DNA of 64,000 bases from positions 10,973,907 through 11,037,906 of the forward strand of contig LR990041.1 of the NCBI GenBank assembly GCA_905147135.1, given 5' to 3'. A program made the translations under genes and the position numbers. Position 1 is the first letter of the stretch, and the number at the start of each line of letters is the position of its first letter. The notes below the pieces were generated by a model. It had not been told where the DNA came from and ran no database searches. It saw nothing but the letters and a program-made list of their open reading frames with translations. The stretch comes from Blastobasis lacticolella (lineage: Eukaryota > Arthropoda > Insecta > Lepidoptera > Blastobasidae). Positions 34,171 to 49,100 of this stretch are shown here, in pieces.

Positions 34171-37100
34171 GTAATTGTCTTATACTTCATTAGCAACGGT
34201 AACTTTTTGTTGTCAGCATATTGACACACGGAATGTGTCGATGGCCGAGTGGTTAAGGAGTCCGACTTGTAAGCGAGAGGTACCGGGTTCGAACTTACGT
34301 GCAGCTACGTACCAATAACTCTTTTCTGAGTATTGTACATTAGATAAACACTAACCGATGCTCCTACGGTGAGGGAAAACATCGTGGTGAAACCTACACA
34401 TTCAGTTGCGCAACTGAATGTGTAGGTTCACCATAATCCAATCTGGTCAAGTCTTTTTTATGCAGTGGTGGTAATCGGTAACTGTCGCCCATAACATGTA
34501 CGATTAATGCATTTTGGTTGCAAGCAACAAAAATGCAAAACCGCAGATGCGTTGTCGTTGTTGCGAGATGCAGAAGATGAGATGGCTCATGCCTGTAATT
34601 GCGCTGGCTGCCTTATACTTCAAACCGGAACAATGAAAGCGTTGTTGCTTTTCGGCAGAAATAGATAAGGCGGTGGTACACCTCCAGGCGGGCTCCTCCA
34701 CCCGAGGTTCCCCTGATATCAGTGTCACAGAGGTCAAATGGCAGCCGCTCCACTGTAATTACCTAATCTGCTTAATCCTGTATCATGGTCAAGTCCCGTC
34801 AACCGGGACATTAACGCCAAAATGATTATTATTAACTTTTTGTTGTTGCATTTTAACAATTGATGAATGGGTAATTGTATACTTGATCACATTACAGGAA
34901 GCTGCCTAGGTGCCGAGTATGAGGACGATGAAGTTCCATATATGCCTAATCAGAACACAAACACAACTGTAGATGATACCAGTATTGACTCTAACACTAA
35001 CTCCAGCATATCGGAAAGCGTTATAGCTAAAAAGAAGATGAAATTATCGAAAAATGTTTTTGACGAGCCGATACCTAATCGACGTCCAATATTTATTGGA
35101 AAATGTAAGCCAGGTAAATGGGAAAGTCGTACGCACCTTTTTAACGGTTCCTTTTTTCCTTAGGCGAATGAGAAATAAACAAGCAAGACATTGTAGGGCT
35201 CTGGATTTGCCTGTGATACATGTGCGTAGGCACTTAGTAGAGAGTTTTTGATGTTATAAAAATTTGGAACTTGCATAGCTATCCAATACCTTTATCCAAC
35301 TTCTTTAAATACTTTTGTTTGAAATCTTTGATACATTTTTAAATCCACGACGAAAAAATGGGGTATTCAAGATGATTCTTAGCTTTGTTTCATGAAAATC
35401 GGTCCAGTACTTCAGAAAAGGTTAGGAGTACTAGTTGGCACAGCGCGACTTGGTACGGTATGTTGTCCTACCCCTACTCTACCCTACCCTACCACTTTTA
35501 CTTCTACCCTACACCTACCAAACTCTACCCTGCACCTACCCTACAACTACTCTACATCTACCCTACACCTATCCTACACCTACCCAACACGAACCCACTC
35601 ACTCAAATGTTTTTTTATTCCAATATTTTATCTAATAGCGCTATATTCTACAATTGATATTTATTTTTATTATTATTCCTGGACAGACAGGCAGTTGGAA
35701 CAACTGATATGTCTGTATCACACTATCCTCAGCGTATTTATCAATCTCAATTAATTCATCGTTTTTTTTTCTTTAAATATTCGTCCAATCGGTTTTTAAA
35801 GGCATTGGTACCACTTGCTCGGGCAACTCGTTCCAAAGTACTACGGGTTGTTGTTGGAGAAACTTCGTGTCAATTTTTAATAGTTGTGCAAAGTTATACA
35901 CATCGTAATGTCTACTATAAGTAGACATTTATTTAGACTACTACTTATTAGTTTACTACCTATTCAGATATAAAAATATTTTTTTTACCCCATTGAAAGT
36001 GTCAAAATTGGCGTGAAAAACTAAATGCCTCTGTAATATTATTTATGCACTTCTGATTACTAAAATACCTATTTTTATGCAATTTATGCAAATCGCCTTA
36101 CTTATGTAATTTTTAGAAAATTGCCCGCCTCGCCAAATTAACGAATAACTCAAGTTATAACAATAATTTCAACACAAATTATATATCATTGAGAACGCCC
36201 TAAAATGGCGATATTTTTATGGAATTTGAAGAACTCAATAGCGTGTAATTTTTTTAAATAGACTTGAAAATTAGGTATTCATTCAAATTTAATTTTTTTA
36301 CGTCATTAACGCATTTCTAGGATACTATAAATAACTGTTTTCTATTAATTATCTGTTCTAAATATTAATTGTAAGACAATGCGCTACTACTTAGGATTGG
36401 AATAAAAGACATTTGCGTGAATTAGTCCACATTCTTTTACTATAAGTTTTAACCGTGAGATCCGGCATTTTGTCAATAAATGCAAATATAAATGTTTCTC
36501 TACAACCAAGACAAAACATTTTTTTTGTGTTGTTTTGTAGCAAATGGTCCCGTCTGTTACCCGTTAACGCATTTGTCCAACTATGCCCCTAACACCCTGT
36601 ATACCTAGGATACTGTGACGGTTCCACCTAAGCTCAAATATTAAATAGGCACGATAATCAGATTTAGGTAGTATTCTATCCGCAAGTGAATAGGTACATT
36701 GCGGTAGTCTAACTAAATACCTAAGTAGTAACAACCTAGATAAGTACCTAGATAAGACAGACATCACCTAAAACAATTCCCCTCCTAGAATATACCTAAA
36801 CAGTTACCTACCAACTGTGGGGAGGTCAGCAACAATACTTACTTATAGTAAAATAGATAGGTACATTTTAATAATAATGCATCCAAATATAAAAATTAAA
36901 GGAAATGACTATACTCCACAATTTGATCACTACTTGAATACAGGTTATTCACGCCCTTAATGCCTACTCGTAAGGCCCATTTTCTGCTGGAGGCAAGTGT
37001 CGAGTTGGGTCGGTGTTCGGAAGGCAAAACAAATATCAACCTTATTCTGTTATCATTGGAGCGTAGGTTCCATCGGCATCGAGAGATTGTGCTGTGGGAA

Positions 37101-40100
37101 TCGCATGAGTTTCTTTGACGACCTGAGTGGTTCAGTGGTTAGCATGCCGGTCTGCTGCGCGGTGGGACCCCGGTTCGATTCTCGGCTGGGCGGAGATTGA
37201 AATGATGAATTTTGGTTTCTGTTGTGGGTCTGGGGGTTCTGTGTGTAATGGGTGTGTATTTAAGGGTGTATGAGTGGTTTACCAGTTGTCTGGCGCCCAT
37301 GACGCGGGCTTTGCTTGCTTTGGGGCTGGATGGCGTTGTGTGAGTTTGTCCATGGTTGTTTATTTGTTTAATATTCATTATTCTTACGAAACAGAGGACC
37401 TTTAGTGTAATATCGACTTTTTCGCCTTATAAATAGAGCGTACTCTCAATCATCGTATGGAGTTAAATGAAAGTTTGTTCCGCGCGAAACATAACATATA
37501 GTGATCCTGTGAGATGCTTCGTGCGCAATATATCTATGATGATTCTGGGAAGCGTTTCGCGCGAAATATGCCTACGGTACGGCGGCGGCGTGTTTGTTAG
37601 ACTGAGGCGATCATTCATGGTTTATATCGTTTCTCTGTACTCATCGAATTCTGCTATGTTTATATAAAAGCAATAAATCTATCCTAATGTAAGACTCATT
37701 GTTGCATACCGGGCCCTTGTAGTGGCCTAGCTACGTAAGGGAATTTGTTAACTGAGGCGACCATTCATGACGTCTATATTTTCTCCGAATTCGGCTATGT
37801 TTATAATAAGCAATAACATCGTCCTGTGTTGGGGACCGCAGGGCTTTGTTCTGTAGTCGGTTTAATATTATAGGAACACGGGAGCAAGACAGTCGATTTT
37901 AACTAGTGGTCCAGAACGCACGCGTTTTCGCAAGTCATTGTATAGAGATTTTTAATGCTAATAAACAGTTTGAGAACGATCAGTTGAGTCTAAATGGTGT
38001 TTGGACTCAGTCTGATTACTTAAATCTACTTTTACTGGGATTAAGATTTAGATTCTTTACATTATAAAATATCTTATCTAGATAAAGTATTAGAATCAGT
38101 GCTACCATAAATAACATACAGGTACGTTAGTGAAACTGGAACAGTGATAAGATTCTAATTAGTTTGTTTGTTTCAGATGGAGTTGTTGATGCTTTTTCCT
38201 TAGGTTCCTGGTGCCGCCTTGTTTTAAGGGCGGATCTGAATGGATTTCAGACAACCATTCGGGCAAGTGGCTCCTACGATCCCATCATTTGTTTTTAAAA
38301 ATATTAGTTATCTACGATGGGACTAGCGGTCGCTTGTACCTAAAGTCTGGCATGGGTTTAAGGTTTCGGGAAAGAGCTGGCCATGGAAACATGGTACGCC
38401 GCTTGGGCGGGTCTGACCGCTGCTCGCTAAACAGTGCCCTGCCCGAATACTGATGACTCATGATCTTGTACACTTCTTCCGAGGATCCTCCCCAGGCAGA
38501 GTGGACCCTTGGACTTGCCAGGTACACATTCCATCAGCACGCTCCGGAGGAGTTCTGTTGGAAGGTTAGGCATACACTTTTTGGACTATGGAATCTCACT
38601 ATGCCTTGATGTGACCACTGGTGCTTTTCCACTCCAAACTGGTTAGGGAATCTAGGTTAGTATAGGTATTAGACACGTGCTTAGGGGAGAGAAGACAACA
38701 GAAATTCGGTCTTTTCTCTGTCACATAGGCAGGAACACACACACACTCACATAAAGTAATACTATAAACTTTATTTTGATTACATTTGCAATTACAAGGA
38801 ATAGAATCAAGCTTCATACTTGGGGACAAGCTAGATAGACTAGGTATGTTAGGATCATCCTTAGGAATTAAAGTGTGGTTGTAACAGCTGTCAAAATGAA
38901 TAAACAGTAAAGCTTATAACATAAAATAATAATAACAAAGAAAAGGAAGGAAAATAAAGAAATATAAAGCTTTTAATATTCAGTAACATTAATAATAGTC
39001 CAATATAAATACCCTACCAATAAAGTATAATGACTTTTAATTCTCAAATATGATTAAGTTTTCCAATTGGTTGAACCCACGCAGAGACAGTATTCTATTC
39101 AGAGAATCTTAAAATTGAAACGGTGAGGGGCGAGCCTATAGCAAAACAATTGTAGGTTAGCATTATTTGTATGTTTCATGTTAGTATTCAATCAGTAAAC
39201 TCATAACATCTTAAATTGGAAAGAACATTTTCTTATACTAAAAGGGATTACAGATGTCCATTTCACTAAGTATTTGACTATACTAGGTATTACTTACTAA
39301 ACGTAAAGCTTTCATAAGTAAAATATTAGTACCATATCATAGTTGGCTTAAGTAGACCATACATCAGCTATGATGACATCATCAATAGGAATTCAGCAGT
39401 CCGTTACACTCCTAGCTCGAAGTAATCTGATAGACAATAAGATTTGTTAGAATTTAAATCATGTTGCCAAGCAATATTACTGAATGGAAGGCTCAGTTGG
39501 ATGGGGATAAGAGATAAGATGCTATCCAATGTTATTAAACTAGGATAGAGCATAAACTAGACTGTCTAGAGTTCTGCTTAGGGTTGAAAAGTGAAGGGGC
39601 GACAAAACAATTTATGTACAATTAGAGTTAGTCTATGTAGTATAAAGTCAAACAACCCAAATATTTACCTTTGAATGTCCATTCGCAAGGATCCAAACTA
39701 ATTTCATAATCAATAGCGAGTCACAAGATGTCACAATATAGAGTTCCACGCTAGGTCGAAACTAGTTACTACCTCAGACCAACAGACCCCATATCAACTA
39801 CCTAAAAATAGACGAGATTACAGTTAATAAAACAATACATCATACCCATAATTGCCCTAGATCTAGGATTAGGCCTAGTATTAGATTATAATCATGGTAG
39901 GGCAACTATATTGCATTAAACAGAATTACAACAGGCTTTTATTTAATGGACGTTTATTCACATTAGGTATTCTCAAATTAAGAATACAACTAGCACATTT
40001 TCCGATGAGATTAACAACCGTGCCCTGGGTTTGGCCCATTTTAAACACTGTAGACTTCTACAAGTTATTACTGAAATAGGTGCTAAGTTTTACTTACCCT

Positions 40101-43100
40101 GGAAACTAGGTTATAGCCTTAAATAACATCATTATACTATAGGTTGATTATATTCTGTTGAACCATATTGTATTCTTCAAAATATTAAATAAGCACAATG
40201 GGAATTAGTCCGCTTATCTAACAATTACGATGGATCGTTTATAATAATCTGAACATAATGTGCACGCATAATTAAATCGTGAGATTGTACCTACTAAAAT
40301 AAATACGGTGACGCAGGTCTCATTTTGTAGCGTTGTGTTTGTTAGTTTTCATGGCCGGCCGAGCCGAAGGTATACACCAAGTTCGCATTAAGCGAGAGTT
40401 TTGCGCTATTAGGTACATAGACATATAGGGATGGTAGTTAACCACGGCAACAAATAAATCGATTCCCTTTTTAGAATGTATTGACTGTAGGTAATTGAAA
40501 CAGCTGATATACAAAACCACATTAGTAGAAAGATCCGTCTCAAAATCTCAAAATGATTGGTTAGGTCCAATTGGAATTAACCCTTTAGCTTGCAAGTACC
40601 GAATATAGAGCGAGAGGCGAATAATGACCGTTCTGGATTTAGGCGTAAAATTTAATTATCATGTATGATTGTATGAAAGGATGCTTGGTATGTATTTGTT
40701 TGCGTGACTGGATTATATTGACAAATTATCACTAAAGCTCCTATTAGTTTGGTTTCGGTACCTAAATAAAAATAAATACTAGCTTGGAATCATTTTACGA
40801 ACTATCTACATAAAGTACAATACACATAGGCTACTGATATTTAGAATGAGCTATGAAAGAAGGAAATATTATCATTACAAGTGCAGCATTGTTTGAATGG
40901 TTAGGATTGGGTTAATGATTTGAATTCCAGATGTAACTTGGGTTTTATTCCTCTATTTAGGATTTGTTTATTAAATTACTGATTAACGAATGAGCTTAGG
41001 TTCCTACTACGGAACTAAAATATAAGATTGTATTCGGATAGCAAAGATAGACCGGATAAATAATATATTGATATGGTTGTTGGATAATATTATACTTTTG
41101 AGATTTGATTATATTACTTTGTTTTGTGTTGTTTGACTCTTCATATGTGTATGGTTTGTGAGTATGTAAAAGTGTACCCAGACCGGAATTAAATCTCGAG
41201 AAGATTGTGCGTTTGACGCCGTCCGCATCTGTGGCGATTTACTGAGTGTCAGTAGTGTTTGGAGGTAATCAAAAGGTGGAATAAAGCTGCATCTGGGACT
41301 CTCTGGTTGACCGATGTCGAAGATCTTAGAAGGGAGAGCGCAGCTGATAGCTATTCGGACGAGTTGTTGTTTCGTGGTGTTGAAAGGCTTCGGCCTTGTA
41401 CAACAGGAAGCTGCAAGACTGTCAGAATCACGTAACTCATGCGAAACCGTTTTAATATCACTAGAATGAGGGCTCTCGGGGAGCCGTTGGTGTAGCAATT
41501 CTACCTGGCTTGACCCACAAATCGTTTCTTTTACTTCGTGAATGTCCACCTATATGCGAAAGAGCTGATTCCGGCATTTTGGTCTGTGCATTGGATGTAA
41601 TCACAAATTGTATACATACTCATGGAGAATCAATCAGTTTTTACTATCATAAATCACTAGTCGGACCTTGGAAGGTGGACTCTGCAGGAGCTTCCTGTCC
41701 GGACTTCAATATTACTTACTTCATAACTGCTATTATTGGATTCACAACCACCAAGGAATTTCTACATGAATTATCTACCAATGATGGCTAAGCCATTAAT
41801 GCTACGAGTGCAACAAGGTTGCTACCTATCTCTGCGATCCGGATTTCAATAAATTAAAACAGGGTTGATATTATCCCCAATATTCACATATCATGGCAAG
41901 GCCATTGGAATTGGAGCAACACCATTGATCTATGAAACATATCCAAATATTACTAACTGAAGACATCACTGCCAGTATTTGGCTATGCATATTTTGCATG
42001 TGTTTGGAGCACTCTCTCCAGGGACTACCTGCTGATACTACTATACTACCTATATCTGTGCCACGGAATTCGGGCCCATCACCGTAGCCACGAGGAAACA
42101 CAGCCCAAGTATTCGCCTTTAATGTATGGGATGCCACAACCACATCGACGAGTCTAAACATATACCTGCACCCTGCATTGCGTTTGAGTAAGCTGTTTTC
42201 CGAGTGAGATTTATTATGCCCAGGAGTACGTTTCGCACATGATCTACCTACCATCAACGTCACGAAGTGGAGAGTTCTTGGAGAGAGAAAGCTATAAGCT
42301 TTATGGATCTACTTTATACTTTTATCACCTGGATATGCTTTGGAGACACTGGATTGTTCATATCGTCCTCTCAAGTCACTTCATAACTGGAAACAAACTG
42401 ACTGACGATTATGACTTACCTACTTGTGCCCTCTCATTCAATATATAAAAAAAAAACATTGCTGGGCGGATTGGAGTTTTTAAAAGACGTCTTTGGCTGC
42501 TCCAAACGGAATCTTGCGGAGAGATATCATTTCCTCTATTAGGATAGCCATTAGAGGATATGATGAGCCAGTGTAATGGCTGGGGCAAGATTCACTCTCC
42601 CATCCCTCTATTTTTTTTATATAGTACGGAGAGTCCCTAAATCCCCTTAAAATCAATATTCCCCTTGACCATACAATATGTATTTTATATTTGAACTAAG
42701 TACGTTATATATTTTCTTCATGGTAGTCATTTATCCTAACAAATCATAATAACCTGTATATCTTCCAACTCTAAAAGTCTTGGGTTACCACAATCACAAC
42801 GTAGGTATAACTAGACGATCACGAGGCCATAGTAATATCAGGAATGTACGAATACGCGTTAGGTAATAAACAGAAGTAACATTTTAGAGTTAACGTGTGA
42901 ATGAGTTGCTGAATGAGTTTGTGAGTGAATGAATGTTAGAATGATTGAGTGAGTGAGAGGTTTATGTATTTTAGTAAGGATATAGAAGGGGGGGAGGTAC
43001 AATATGGATTAGCCGTGACCAGGATTTATGACCATCTTCATCATCACTTCACAATTTTCTTCATCTTCACCAACTTCAATTTACTATTTAAGCACAATTT

Positions 43101-46100
43101 GAAATTACTAAGATAGATTTAGGGCAGTAGGTGGCTTACATCGTGATAGCCACAATTTGTTGTACGTGTAATGGAGAGAGTCGGAAGTATCAAACGGGTT
43201 ATTCAACAAAGGATAAACAAGAAAAATATATAAATATACTTTGTGAAATAAGTTACCTTATAAGGCGAGTAAAGTTAGTTCTGGTTCAACGAAAACTTTA
43301 TAAAACATTGGACTGTTCAACTATTGGAGTCCATATTTATGTTAACACAACTATGAAAAATAAGAACTACAGTCAGGGTCTCGAACCGGGGACACAAGAT
43401 TCACAGTAAAAAAAAAAAAAACATTAAAAAAAACTGACGGTCCGAGTCTCGAACCGGGAACGCGGGGGTCGCAGTGGAGCTTGTCGCCACTGCACTAACG
43501 GCATGTAATGTTCGAATGTTCGAGTGCACTCTTCGCAGGATAGAGTAGAAAATGTTTACTTGGAATTCAAAACACTCGTCGGTTATAGTTATTAAAGCAC
43601 GTAATATATTGTTTTAAGGTTTAGACACAGATTTGTCATTTATTAACGGGTAAATAGTACTGTACGCAAGGTCTTTGTTCGCTGCACGGTTGTCACAATT
43701 TGTTAATTTTTATGTTTTAAACATAATGTTATGAACAACTAGCACTGTCACTGCTATGATACATTATTATAAATCAAATGGCAATTTGGAATCAAAATCG
43801 TAAGTGTAAATATTTTTATTAAATTATCAGAAATCGATCAGAGATCGTCAAATTACGCCATCAGTGGTTGATAGAGGAAACATCTTAGCGCAATGTTTGT
43901 GCAGTGGTATCAAACGTAATTCACATAAAATTTGGTAGTTGTCAAAGTAAATACTACTCAATGCTATGGGTATTTCGCTATATAGAGATCGGATACGAGT
44001 ACAGTCAACTGCAGTGTTGCTATAAACGCGTAATTTTTGTTGTAAAATTAATTATGTCTGTAGAAAAAAAAGTGATGTCGTAAATTGCTATATAATAACT
44101 AGGTAAGTAGGTAGGTAGTTGTATTGTATTGTATTGTATTGTATTGTATTGTATTGTAGGTAGTGTAATGGGTAATGGTTATACCACAGACACCAATGAC
44201 ATAGGGGCGTGAATTTGCCAATGCTTTTCTAGATAGGTATGTTGAGTTATCACTGTCGTTACCAATTAAGAGTATAGAGATAAAGCAAAGTATCTAGGAT
44301 GTGCGAAGCGGAGTTCGTGGTTGCCTGTTATGACATAACTATCTATGTGTTGTACTTTACTCAGAAAGGATATCTCCTACTTTTAGTTCACATCTTTTGC
44401 AGAGAGGTTTGTGATTGAATTGTATAGCCATAGCAAGATCGACTTTCTGGTTTAGGCGGTTTCTGAGTTGAGGGATTGTTATCGCGGAAATTCCTTAATT
44501 AATTGCAGTAGATACACTAAAAATATAACATCTAGGTATGTCTTGAAATTGAAACTACCATTTATAAAAAAAAATTTCATTACATAATCAGAACAAAAAC
44601 CATAAAATCGAGTAATGTAAATAAAGTTATCTAATCGAATTTTTATAATAAATTTCTTTTATCATAAAAATTCAGGGGCGAATGTGACGGTTCCACCTAA
44701 GCTCAAATATTAAATAGGCACGATAATCAGATTTAGGTAGTATTCTATCCGCAAGTGAATAGGTACATTGCGGTAGTCTAACTAAATACCTAAGTAGTAA
44801 CAACCTAGATAAGTACCTAGATAAGACAGACATCACCTAAAACAATTCCCCTCCTAGAATATACCTAAACAGTTACCTACCAACTGTGGGGAGGTCAGCA
44901 ACAATACTTACTTATAGTAAAATAGATAGGTACATTTTAATAATAATGCATCCAAATATAAAAATTAAAGGAAATGACTATACTCCACAATTTGATCACT
45001 ACTTGAATACAGGTTATTCACGCCCTTAATGCCTACTCGTAAGGCCCATTTTCTGCTGGAGGCAAGTGTCGAGTTGGGTCGGTGTTCGGAAGGCAAAACA
45101 AATATCAACCTTATTCTGTTATCATTGGAGCGTAGGTTCCATCGGCATCGAGAGATTGTGCTGTGGGAATCGCATGAGTTTCTTTGACGACCTGAGTGGT
45201 TCAGTGGTTAGCATGCCGGTCTGCTGCGCGGTGGGACCCCGGTTCGATTCTCGGCTGGGCGGAGATTGAAATGATGAATTTTGGTTTCTGTTGTGGGTCT
45301 GGGGGTTCTGTGTGTAATGGGTGTGTATTTAAGGGTGTATGAGTGGTTTACCAGTTGTCTGGCGCCCATGACGCGGGCTTTGCTTGCTTTGGGGCTGGAT
45401 GGCGTTGTGTGAGTTTGTCCATGGTTGTTTATTTGTTTAATATTCATTATTCTTACGAAACAGAGGACCTTTAGTGTAATATCGACTTTTTCGCCTTATA
45501 AATAGAGCGTACTCTCAATCATCGTATGGAGTTAAATGAAAGTTTGTTCCGCGCGAAACATAACATATAGTGATCCTGTGAGATGCTTCGTGCGCAATAT
45601 ATCTATGATGATTCTGGGAAGCGTTTCGCGCGAAATATGCCTACGGTACGGCGGCGGCGTGTTTGTTAGACTGAGGCGATCATTCATGGTTTATATCGTT
45701 TCTCTGTACTCATCGAATTCTGCTATGTTTATATAAAAGCAATAAATCTATCCTAATGTAAGACTCATTGTTGCATACCGGGCCCTTGTAGTGGCCTAGC
45801 TACGTAAGGGAATTTGTTAACTGAGGCGACCATTCATGACGTCTATATTTTCTCCGAATTCGGCTATGTTTATAATAAGCAATAACATCGTCCTGTGTTG
45901 GGGACCGCAGGGCTTTGTTCTGTAGTCGGTTTAATATTATAGGAACACGGGAGCAAGACAGTCGATTTTAACTAGTGGTCCAGAACGCACGCGTTTTCGC
46001 AAGTCATTGTATAGAGATTTTTAATGCTAATAAACAGTTTGAGAACGATCAGTTGAGTCTAAATGGTGTTTGGACTCAGTCTGATTACTTAAATCTACTT

Positions 46101-49100
46101 TTACTGGGATTAAGATTTAGATTCTTTACATTATAAAATATCTTATCTAGATAAAGTATTAGAATCAGTGCTACCATAAATAACATACAGGTACGTTAGT
46201 GAAACTGGAACAGTGATAAGATTCTAATTAGTTTGTTTGTTTCAGATGGAGTTGTTGATGCTTTTTCCTTAGGTTCCTGGTGCCGCCTTGTTTTAAGGGC
46301 GGATCTGAATGGATTTCAGACAACCATTCGGGCAAGTGGCTCCTACGATCCCATCATTTGTTTTTAAAAATATTAGTTATCTACGATGGGACTAGCGGTC
46401 GCTTGTACCTAAAGTCTGGCATGGGTTTAAGGTTTCGGGAAAGAGCTGGCCATGGAAACATGGTACGCCGCTTGGGCGGGTCTGACCGCTGCTCGCTAAA
46501 CAGTGCCCTGCCCGAATACTGATGACTCATGATCTTGTACACTTCTTCCGAGGATCCTCCCCAGGCAGAGTGGACCCTTGGACTTGCCAGGTACACATTC
46601 CATCAGCACGCTCCGGAGGAGTTCTGTTGGAAGGTTAGGCATACACTTTTTGGACTATGGAATCTCACTATGCCTTGATGTGACCACTGGTGCTTTTCCA
46701 CTCCAAACTGGTTAGGGAATCTAGGTTAGTATAGGTATTAGACACGTGCTTAGGGGAGAGAAGACAACAGAAATTCGGTCTTTTCTCTGTCACATAGGCA
46801 GGAACACACACACACTCACATAAAGTAATACTATAAACTTTATTTTGATTACATTTGCAATTACAAGGAATAGAATCAAGCTTCATACTTGGGGACAAGC
46901 TAGATAGACTAGGTATGTTAGGATCATCCTTAGGAATTAAAGTGTGGTTGTAACAGCTGTCAAAATGAATAAACAGTAAAGCTTATAACATAAAATAATA
47001 ATAACAAAGAAAAGGAAGGAAAATAAAGAAATATAAAGCTTTTAATATTCAGTAACATTAATAATAGTCCAATATAAATACCCTACCAATAAAGTATAAT
47101 GACTTTTAATTCTCAAATATGATTAAGTTTTCCAATTGGTTGAACCCACGCAGAGACAGTATTCTATTCAGAGAATCTTAAAATTGAAACGGTGAGGGGC
47201 GAGCCTATAGCAAAACAATTGTAGGTTAGCATTATTTGTATGTTTCATGTTAGTATTCAATCAGTAAACTCATAACATCTTAAATTGGAAAGAACATTTT
47301 CTTATACTAAAAGGGATTACAGATGTCCATTTCACTAAGTATTTGACTATACTAGGTATTACTTACTAAACGTAAAGCTTTCATAAGTAAAATATTAGTA
47401 CCATATCATAGTTGGCTTAAGTAGACCATACATCAGCTATGATGACATCATCAATAGGAATTCAGCAGTCCGTTACACTCCTAGCTCGAAGTAATCTGAT
47501 AGACAATAAGATTTGTTAGAATTTAAATCATGTTGCCAAGCAATATTACTGAATGGAAGGCTCAGTTGGATGGGGATAAGAGATAAGATGCTATCCAATG
47601 TTATTAAACTAGGATAGAGCATAAACTAGACTGTCTAGAGTTCTGCTTAGGGTTGAAAAGTGAAGGGGCGACAAAACAATTTATGTACAATTAGAGTTAG
47701 TCTATGTAGTATAAAGTCAAACAACCCAAATATTTACCTTTGAATGTCCATTCGCAAGGATCCAAACTAATTTCATAATCAATAGCGAGTCACAAGATGT
47801 CACAATATAGAGTTCCACGCTAGGTCGAAACTAGTTACTACCTCAGACCAACAGACCCCATATCAACTACCTAAAAATAGACGAGATTACAGTTAATAAA
47901 ACAATACATCATACCCATAATTGCCCTAGATCTAGGATTAGGCCTAGTATTAGATTATAATCATGGTAGGGCAACTATATTGCATTAAACAGAATTACAA
48001 CAGGCTTTTATTTAATGGACGTTTATTCACATTAGGTATTCTCAAATTAAGAATACAACTAGCACATTTTCCGATGAGATTAACAACCGTGCCCTGGGTT
48101 TGGCCCATTTTAAACACTGTAGACTTCTACAAGTTATTACTGAAATAGGTGCTAAGTTTTACTTACCCTGGAAACTAGGTTATAGCCTTAAATAACATCA
48201 TTATACTATAGGTTGATTATATTCTGTTGAACCATATTGTATTCTTCAAAATATTAAATAAGCACAATGGGAATTAGTCCGCTTATCTAACAATTACGAT
48301 GGATCGTTTATAATAATCTGAACATAATGTGCACGCATAATTAAATCGTGAGATTGTACCTACTAAAATAAATACGGTGACGCAGGTCTCATTTTGTAGC
48401 GTTGTGTTTGTTAGTTTTCATGGCCGGCCGAGCCGAAGGTATACACCAAGTTCGCATTAAGCGAGAGTTTTGCGCTATTAGGTACATAGACATATAGGGA
48501 TGGTAGTTAACCACGGCAACAAATAAATCGATTCCCTTTTTAGAATGTATTGACTGTAGGTAATTGAAACAGCTGATATACAAAACCACATTAGTAGAAA
48601 GATCCGTCTCAAAATCTCAAAATGATTGGTTAGGTCCAATTGGAATTAACCCTTTAGCTTGCAAGTACCGAATATAGAGCGAGAGGCGAATAATGACCGT
48701 TCTGGATTTAGGCGTAAAATTTAATTATCATGTATGATTGTATGAAAGGATGCTTGGTATGTATTTGTTTGCGTGACTGGATTATATTGACAAATTATCA
48801 CTAAAGCTCCTATTAGTTTGGTTTCGGTACCTAAATAAAAATAAATACTAGCTTGGAATCATTTTACGAACTATCTACATAAAGTACAATACACATAGGC
48901 TACTGATATTTAGAATGAGCTATGAAAGAAGGAAATATTATCATTACAAGTGCAGCATTGTTTGAATGGTTAGGATTGGGTTAATGATTTGAATTCCAGA
49001 TGTAACTTGGGTTTTATTCCTCTATTTAGGATTTGTTTATTAAATTACTGATTAACGAATGAGCTTAGGTTCCTACTACGGAACTAAAATATAAGATTGT

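Larger units (their letters stand above)
36614..43001 (+). repeat. 5' LTR of the giant-LTR element
   Basis: A TATAAATA box lies at 37428-37435 and AATAAA at 37672-37677, which suggests U3 of about 840 bp, a short R, and an abnormally long U5 of about 5.3 kb. A family A SINE lies inside U3 (37114-37385). Around 37602-37690 and 37752-37835 a stretch beginning ACTGAGGCGA repeats imperfectly. The remainder is AT-rich, with only short frames (130-146 aa) lacking recognisable domains. Confidence 0.7.

Noticed and set aside
35105..35110. GTAAGC as the exon 2 donor of the repeat gene
   Set aside because: Using it would form TGA at the junction with exon 3. The donor at 35114 keeps the frame and phase.
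35455..35605. Interstitial telomere repeat
   Set aside because: The units are irregular CTACCC/CTACAC words, not the insect CCTAA/TTAGG repeat.
41109..42448. Open frames of 93-146 aa inside the giant LTRs as genes
   Set aside because: They lack domains, overlap on opposite strands, and have no splice or codon support. They are duplicated only because the LTR is.
43002..43040. TGGATTAGCCGTGACC after the 5' LTR as a tRNA primer-binding site
   Set aside because: TGG is well placed, but the following bases do not fit the complement of a tRNA acceptor and T-arm (no GG..TCGAAC segment at the right distance).
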